Source: Bryobacteraceae bacterium
GTDB lineage: Bacteria > Acidobacteriota > Terriglobia > Bryobacterales > Bryobacteraceae
DNA length: 35,940 nt
NCBI GenBank assembly: GCA_030041985.1
Contig: JASIAM010000330.1
Location: 1 to 35,940 of the forward strand
Direction of reading: 5' to 3'
Shown: positions 31,935-35,940 of the stretch, in pieces
Layout of the letters: each line of letters starts with the position of its first letter
Numbering within the stretch: position 1 is the first letter of the stretch
Position numbers and translations under genes: made by a program
Notes under the pieces: model-generated
Databases searched by the model: none
Told to the model about the DNA's origin: nothing
The model's input: the letters and a program-made list of their open reading frames with translations, nothing else

Positions 31935-32597
31935 TTAAGCCCTCCTGGCGTGTGTTACGCCACTCACACTCGTGCCTTTGGGCGTACGCAGGAGATCCGC
32001 GCCCCGAAGCATAGCGGTGAGGATCTTATCGTAATCCTGGCACCGGCAAAGGTTGCCCGAGATGCCGTGCGCCAGCTCCGCGCGCGTGGGTTGGGGATTC
32101 ACTTTCAAAAATCCCACAGTGGCCATAATGTAGCCCGACATACAGAACGCGCACTGGAAACCCTGTTCGTCGAGTACGCCCTGCTGCACCGGGTGCAAAG
32201 TGCCATCCGCCGCAGCCAGGCCTTCGATGGTCAGAATCTTTTTGCCGCGAACCGTGTGTGTGAGCACCGAACAGGAGTAATGCGGAACGTCATCGATGAG
32301 GACTGTACAGGCGCCGCATTCGGAGCGGTCACAGCCAAGTTTGGTCCCGGTAAGGCCTAGCTTGTAGCGCAGCGTGGTGGCCAGCGTTTCCTGTTTCATC
32401 ACGTCCACCCGCCGCTGCTGGCCATTCACGTTCAGGGTGAGCAGCCGCTCGACAGAACCGGGAGCCGATACTTGCGCGTGCACTGAGGAGGCGCGGAACA
32501 GATAGCCCGCCGACGACACGGAGCCTGCCGCGATCACGCCCTTAATCACGTCGCGTCTCGATAACGCCTTCGAAGTGGGTTCCGGAAAATCTTCCAT
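31935..32597 (-). CDS. Tat-exported [2Fe-2S] subunit of molybdenum hydroxylase
   Basis: The 220-residue small subunit has a Tat signal with SRRDVIKGVIAAG (residues about 13-25) and a cut near VHAQ. It then has the plant-type [2Fe-2S] domain (GCDRSECGACTV and the later Cys in YSCSVL) and the helical [2Fe-2S] domain (FQCAFCMSGY, GNLCRCQDY). Both clusters are complete. It should carry the folded complex through the Tat system, as PaoA does for PaoABC in E. coli. It is first in the operon, behind a near-consensus promoter, and has GAGGTGATCC upstream of its ATG. Confidence 0.94.
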   Translation of the reverse strand: MEDFPEPTSKALSRRDVIKGVIAAGSVSSAGYLFRASSVHAQVSAPGSVERLLTLNVNGQQRRVDVMKQETLATTLRYKLGLTGTKLGCDRSECGACTVLIDDVPHYSCSVLTHTVRGKKILTIEGLAAADGTLHPVQQGVLDEQGFQCAFCMSGYIMATVGFLKVNPQPTRAELAHGISGNLCRCQDYDKILTAMLRGADLLRTPKGTSVSGVTHARRA

Positions 32598-32641
32598 AGG
32601 ATCACCTCATTTATCTTCGAAACCTGGTACTAGATTGCGAG

Positions 32642-32670
32642 ATTATATGCCTTCGGCGTAGCAATGTCGA
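32642..32670 (-). promoter_or_regulatory. Near-consensus sigma-70 promoter of the molybdenum-hydroxylase operon
   Basis: On the minus strand TCGACA (32670-32665), a spacer of exactly 17 bases, then TATAAT (32647-32642). The first ATG is 44 bases further on. Five of six -35 positions and all six -10 positions match consensus. Confidence 0.7.
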
Positions 32671-32731
32671 GGGCAAACGCGTGGTGGGCGTGGTGTCTCC
32701 ACGGCGCTGCCGCCCGCGGTGTCATCTCACA

Positions 32732-33106
32732 TCAGCTTAGTGCGGACCGGATGAGGATCTTCAGCCCGTTCCACAAAATCTGGACACCAATACAAACCAG
32801 GATGAACGAAGAGATGCGGACGATAACGTTCATAGCCGAATCTCCGATTCTGCGCGCGACCTCTTCCGCGAAGCGGTAACTCACGTAAATGGATGCCGCA
32901 ATCAGAACCGATCCCAGTAACATCCCTGCGATTAGCGGCCACCGCCACTCGGCGCCTTGCGGCCGGTTGGCGCCGACCGTAATCGCTACCGAAATCGACC
33001 CCGGCCCGACAGTCAGCGGCAGCGTCAACGGATAGAACGCCTGCCGCGTGTAATCCGATTGGTTTACTGCCCAGCTCTCGCTCGAGCTGCCTTTCGGTGA
33101 TGGCAA
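32732..33106 (-). pseudogene. MarC-family membrane protein, truncated at the N-terminus
   Basis: The frame gives up to 124 residues, starting at a TTG. From QAFYPLTLPLTVGPGSISVA onward it matches the C-terminal half of MarC/YhgN proteins, with three helices to the end (IVRISSFILVCIGVQILWNG). MarC proteins are about 200 residues, so the first helices are gone. The lead MPSPKGSSSESWAVNQ matches the linker but is not preceded by membrane segments: the same frame is closed by TGA at 33173-33175 and no hydrophobic helices are encoded in between. The left-over upstream sequence is repeat-rich. A functional short form is possible but unlikely. Confidence 0.65.
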
Positions 33107-33188
33107 TACGAGTAACTGGAATTTTCGGGCGGTCGTGGTAAACGGCGGGAGCCAACGCGCCGCGAAGCGGCGTCAGTTTGCCTTTTTA

Positions 33189-33299
33189 GCTGATAGCTGG
33201 CCTGTGACCGCCGCCCAATCCTTTTGTTTTCAGCCTGAATTTTCGGCGGCGAGTCACAGGTTATTCAATCCGGCGCCGCCGGAGGCCGGGCTGATAGCT
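33189..33299. repeat. Inverted repeat flanked by GCTGATAGCT direct repeats, next to truncated marC
   Basis: The 10-mer GCTGATAGCT is at 33189-33198 and 33290-33299. Between them, arms 33201-33215 and 33245-33260 form a near-perfect inverted repeat (CCTGTGAC...GTCACAGG, with one extra base). The size and structure look like a small non-autonomous element or REP-type unit. There is no transposase. Confidence 0.6.
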
Positions 33300-33334
33300 G
33301 ATGGCTGAAAGCTCGCGTCCGGACTGCCTTTGGC

Positions 33335-33805
33335 CTAGATATAAGCCAGTAATCGCCCCGCCGTAATTGCTCCCAACCAGCAAATCAGCGCGGCCCACGC
33401 CAGCGGCTTGGCGCTCTCCGGTAGCGAGCCATCGGGACCGAGACTGTGGAACACCCTGCTCCGCGTGAGCCGGAGCACGGCTACACCCACGAAGATGAAA
33501 ATCATCTTGATGTAGAACGTGGGATCGATCAGCCTGGTGGATGCACTTGCCATCAGCAGAACCGTTCCGGTGATCGCATTCAGCCAGAACCCGCCCCACA
33601 TCAGCGGATATAAGCGCTCCAGCGGTTGTACGGCGGTCTTGGGCGAAACTCCCAAGAGCCGCAGGCTGATAACCGAACTGCCGCCCGCCACCACAGCCAT
33701 GCCGATGACGTGCAACAACAGAATCGTGGGATACGCCAAGACGGATGGGGATTCGTGCACCCATGCCACGAAGCCGATCTGTTCGATCGATTCCAAGAAA
33801 TGCAT
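33335..33805 (-). CDS. DUF6644-like four-helix membrane protein
   Basis: I chose the ATG at 33805 (156 residues), because residues upstream lie in the neighbouring small gene. AAGGGG precedes it. About four membrane helices are seen, with HVIGMAVVAGG and NAITGTVLLM as landmarks. The same order (H-hydrophobic-G, RLLG, NxxTG, K in the next helix) appears in the C-terminal half of the 311-residue protein two genes upstream, so the two share a domain, probably DUF6644. The conserved histidine might bind haem or metal. Function unknown. Confidence 0.75.
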   Translation of the reverse strand: MHFLESIEQIGFVAWVHESPSVLAYPTILLLHVIGMAVVAGGSSVISLRLLGVSPKTAVQPLERLYPLMWGGFWLNAITGTVLLMASASTRLIDPTFYIKMIFIFVGVAVLRLTRSRVFHSLGPDGSLPESAKPLAWAALICWLGAITAGRLLAYI

Positions 33806-33809
33806 CCGT

Positions 33810-33974
33810 CTATGCCCCTTTTCCTTGGCGCTCGCGCTGGGCGGGATCGCCGGTTTTGTATATGAGACGCTTACCCTCCACCGGCTCAACGGTTTTGTCT
33901 ATGAAATGTCCGAGGATGCCCACTAGCACGGCGGAGGCAATCACAATGAGGCTTACAAGCAGACCTGTCAGCAT
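33810..33974 (-). CDS. 54-residue single-pass membrane protein
   Basis: A short frame from ATG 33974 to TAG at 33812-33810 encodes one transmembrane helix (LLVSLIVIASAVLVGILG, residues 4-21). A charged tail with VEPVEGKRLIYKTGDPAQRER follows. It starts 16 bases after the stop of the upstream 311-residue gene and ends four bases before the next start, so it fills the gap in the operon exactly. The hydrophobic-then-charged layout and the tight fit argue that it is real. It may be an assembly or accessory subunit of the membrane complex. No family is recognised. Confidence 0.65.
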   Translation of the reverse strand: MLTGLLVSLIVIASAVLVGILGHFIDKTVEPVEGKRLIYKTGDPAQRERQGKGA

Positions 33975-33990
33975 TCGTTTACCCGGGGCG

Positions 33991-34926
33991 TCAGTAGGAG
34001 CGCCCGATAAAGGGCAACATCTGACCGCAGAAGATCACGCCTAACCACAGGCAGATTCCGGACGCCGCCGCCACCTTGGCCACCATGGGCGGCGTGTCGC
34101 CGGGTCCCAGTGACCAGGTTTGGTCGACTACCGTGAAGTACAGGGCATTGGCTCCCGCCACCAGGATTAAGGCCAGCTTCCAATGGAAGACCGAGGCGGT
34201 GATGTAGAAATCCGGCGGGGAGCCGATAAAGAACAGAATGCCCGTTACCACATTCACGCCGAACCCTAACACTCCCCAGGGCAAGAGGCGGTGCAGCGCC
34301 GAAAACGAGAGGCCCTTCACGAATCCCAGCATCCGCAGGTCTAATAACAGCACCACGCCAAACAAGAGGGATAGCCCGACGAAATGAATCGCCTGGGCGG
34401 CTGCCCACGCCCACTTGGTGTTGACCATAAACTCTCCGATCTCTCGCGCCAGCGGCGGGTCCCCGGCGGGCAGCACGGGAGCGGGACCGGTGCGTATCTC
34501 GGCGTGCGCGATCTGGCCGCCGATGTTTGCGGCACGGGCCATCAGGCCGAAGCTGACAAGCCCAGCCAGCAGAACCGCCGCTACGGTTCCCTGCGGCACC
34601 CGGGACAAACGCCGGAATTGCCAGAGTCCCAGCCATCCTAATACGCCGGTGAGCTCCATGAACCAGAGGGCGATAAAGGCTGCAGTTTCGTGCGCATCCA
34701 CCATCGTCTTCGAGACTCCTGGCTTGTTAGCCAGTTCTAACACCGCACCTCTGCCCGTGACAAACACGGGAATCGACAGCAGAGCGATACCGAAGAAAAC
34801 TGCGAGGCTGGCACGCTTCAGATCATCGCTTTTGGAAGCGATGGCCATGAGAAACAGGCCTAATCCGACGATCATGCCGACTGTCGGGAAATGATTCAGT
34901 AAAAGATGTACATGTATTAAATTCAT
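33991..34926 (-). CDS. Polytopic membrane protein, DUF2231-like N-terminus fused to DUF6644-like C-terminus
   Basis: The 311-residue protein has about eight to nine membrane helices. The N-terminal half has HVHLLLNHFPTVGMIVGL and KTMVDAHETAAFIAL, conserved His motifs of DUF2231-type proteins. The C-terminal half (QAIHFVGLSLLFGVVLL, RMLGF, NVVTGILFF) aligns by eye with the 156-residue protein encoded two genes downstream. It begins a three-gene operon. The paired histidines in membrane helices suggest haem b binding and electron transfer, which is inference only. No strong ribosome site precedes ATG 34926; a repeat unit (34947-34956) lies just upstream. Confidence 0.75.
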   Translation of the reverse strand: MNLIHVHLLLNHFPTVGMIVGLGLFLMAIASKSDDLKRASLAVFFGIALLSIPVFVTGRGAVLELANKPGVSKTMVDAHETAAFIALWFMELTGVLGWLGLWQFRRLSRVPQGTVAAVLLAGLVSFGLMARAANIGGQIAHAEIRTGPAPVLPAGDPPLAREIGEFMVNTKWAWAAAQAIHFVGLSLLFGVVLLLDLRMLGFVKGLSFSALHRLLPWGVLGFGVNVVTGILFFIGSPPDFYITASVFHWKLALILVAGANALYFTVVDQTWSLGPGDTPPMVAKVAAASGICLWLGVIFCGQMLPFIGRSY

Positions 34927-34946
34927 AATCCAGCTCTTAGCTTTCG

Positions 34947-34956
34947 GCTATCAGCT
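34947..34956. repeat. Further copy of the AGCTGATAGC-type dispersed repeat
   Basis: GCTATCAGCT here is the complement of the core of the 10-mers at 33189 and 33290. The neighbouring bases (CTTAGCTTTCGG) also resemble the sequence around 33300-33313. It lies in the 239-base gap upstream of the 311-residue protein gene; nothing else is recognised in that gap. Confidence 0.45.
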
Positions 34957-35165
34957 ATTGGGTCGTACGGGCGGGCAGCAGATGGAAGCCGAGCGGCGGC
35001 TGACGAGGAGTGACCCCATTGGCCGCCGCGCACTGTAACCGATTATATGGGACAAAACACTAGTGGCGAATCTGGCTGGAAATGTTCCCAGTTTCGTAAA
35101 CCTCGCAATACGCCCGCTCCGGAAGGAGTCCGGCATCGGGATTATGACGGTCTTCCCTTCGTTCT

Positions 35166-35570
35166 CTAATCGTTGGGGCCACCGCCGGAGACCACGATCA
35201 CATGCCCGTCCGGAAAAGTGATCGATTTGAGAAACCCTAACGGCGCACCATCTTTAGCGGGCAGGAACTTCACCTTAATCTCGTCCCCGGTATGGAGGGC
35301 ATTCGGTCCGATTTTCCCGACGCCCCTCTGCGCGAGGGCCGAGACGGAGCCGAGTGTAAACACCCAATCGGTCTTAGTGCCGTCCTGATTTTTGACCCCG
35401 ATGGTCAGAGACCCATGGGGATTGACAAATTGAACTTTTTCGACCGCACCTGCGAGCTCTTTGTCTGTTTTCATGTCGTACACGCCCGCAAGGGAATGAT
35501 GAGCCTGCAACGAGCTACTGGCCATCAAGCACCCGAATAGGGCGACGTATCCGAGAGTCGGCTTAATCAT
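35166..35570 (-). CDS. Exported DUF6152-like protein, second copy
   Basis: I chose ATG 35570 (134 residues), with GGAGG eight bases upstream; an earlier in-frame ATG at 35606 lacks one. The signal peptide is cut near SLQAHHS. The mature chain has HHSLAGVYDMKTDKEL, VEKVQFVNPHGSLTIGV and SITFPDGHVIVVS, the same order of motifs as the 140-residue protein at 24334. The two are diverged relatives, each probably secreted. This copy has no partner gene of the 265-residue kind beside it. Function unknown. Confidence 0.75.
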   Translation of the reverse strand: MIKPTLGYVALFGCLMASSSLQAHHSLAGVYDMKTDKELAGAVEKVQFVNPHGSLTIGVKNQDGTKTDWVFTLGSVSALAQRGVGKIGPNALHTGDEIKVKFLPAKDGAPLGFLKSITFPDGHVIVVSGGGPND

Positions 35571-35831
35571 TCGGTAACCTCCGCACATCGGCTGGCATTC
35601 TATCATGATCGGGTAGCCGCCGCAATTGCGGACAACCTTGCGAGCAAAAATTGCGGGCAGCTATCGGGATGGCATGTGGGCCGGCCTCCGTTGGGACCGT
35701 GGACTTGGCAGGACGGCCGGCTGGCTTACCACTTAGCAGGGCCATTATATCATTGGAACTTCGCCCCCACGTTTGCCGTCCAACCCGCGTATAGTATTTA
35801 GGTAGACTCCAGTTAGCGGAGGTCCGGCTAA

Positions 35832-35940
35832 ATGAAGTACCCAGTTCGGGTAATTACCGCATGCGCTCTTGCGGTGGTTATACTTCCCCGCTTAGGAAAT
35901 ACTACAGGGCCATTCGACAAACGGCTCTCTCCGGAACAAC
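35832..35940 (+). CDS. Start of an exported protein, cut by window edge
   Basis: GGAGG nine bases upstream of ATG 35832 and a signal-peptide-like start (MKYPVRVITACALAVVILP) support a real gene. Only 36 residues are visible. The lead into the mature protein (PFDKRLSPEQ) resembles what I recall just before the conserved domain of DUF1800 proteins, but that is a guess from few residues. Confidence 0.5.
   Translation, partial: MKYPVRVITACALAVVILPRLGNTTGPFDKRLSPEQ

Noticed and set aside
32727-33155. 142-codon alternative frame over the truncated marC
   Set aside because: It is out of frame with the MarC-like membrane segments and Arg-rich, as expected of a shadow.
1-35940. tRNA, rRNA, CRISPR array, integrase or complete insertion sequence
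   Set aside because: I scanned both strands by eye and saw no T-loop/anticodon patterns, no regularly spaced repeats and no transposase motifs; a covariance search would be needed to exclude small RNAs.

Overview
The window reads as chromosomal DNA of an Acidobacteriota bacterium, most likely of the Bryobacterales/Solibacter type. The evidence is indirect. The sequence is GC-rich with long, mostly well-packed genes. There are several Tat-exported redox proteins, a reaction-centre-type cytochrome c, a PEP-CTERM protein, two DUF6152-like proteins, PhoB-type regulators without kinases, and the futalosine-pathway enzyme MqnD. No rRNA, tRNA, CRISPR array, integrase or complete insertion sequence was found, so nothing marks the window as a whole as a recent island.

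Layout. 1-5.8 kb: an AtuA-family protein (cut by the window edge, minus strand) is divergent from a plus-strand run of galactokinase, a CDP-alcohol phosphatidyltransferase, a PH-like membrane protein, a YdcF/DUF218 protein and a fused ABC exporter. A GC-rich array of three hairpins precedes the exporter. 5.8-8.1 kb (minus): an outer-membrane-type protein and a Tat-exported multicopper oxidase. 8.3-10.5 kb (plus): an isolated pair, an unknown 262-residue protein and the type VI secretion baseplate protein TssK. 10.5-12.7 kb: a haloacid dehalogenase, the tail of a decayed methyltransferase, and a two-haem cytochrome c. 12.8-17.7 kb (plus): two CPBP membrane proteins (the second lacks the catalytic glutamates), a Tat-exported metallo-beta-lactamase-fold protein, and a 726-residue exported haem/propeller protein behind a good sigma-70 promoter. 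17.7-20.5 kb (minus): a NIPSNAP protein, then the tight set mqnD - Rieske protein - mutM. 21-24.2 kb: DinB, an ABM-domain protein, a PEBP-like protein and two PhoB/OmpR regulators in tandem. 24.3-26.5 kb: a secreted DUF6152-like/unknown pair, then a PEP-CTERM protein. 26.6-32.7 kb (minus): a divergent receiver-like protein, then the most coherent system in the window, a five-gene operon behind a near-consensus promoter. It encodes a Tat-exported molybdenum hydroxylase (2Fe-2S subunit, Mo subunit, FAD subunit with a predicted 4Fe-4S loop), a multi-haem-ligand cytochrome b and an unknown helical protein. 32.7-35.9 kb: a truncated MarC gene, repeat debris, a three-gene membrane operon with a duplicated DUF6644-like domain and an easily missed 54-residue membrane protein, a second DUF6152-like protein, and the start of another exported protein.

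How the genes work together. The recurring theme is oxidative chemistry outside the cytoplasm: multicopper oxidase, cytochrome c, the haem/propeller protein, and a molybdenum hydroxylase probably coupled to the quinone pool through its own cytochrome b. MqnD implies a menaquinone pool. The substrate of the molybdenum enzyme cannot be read from the sequence.
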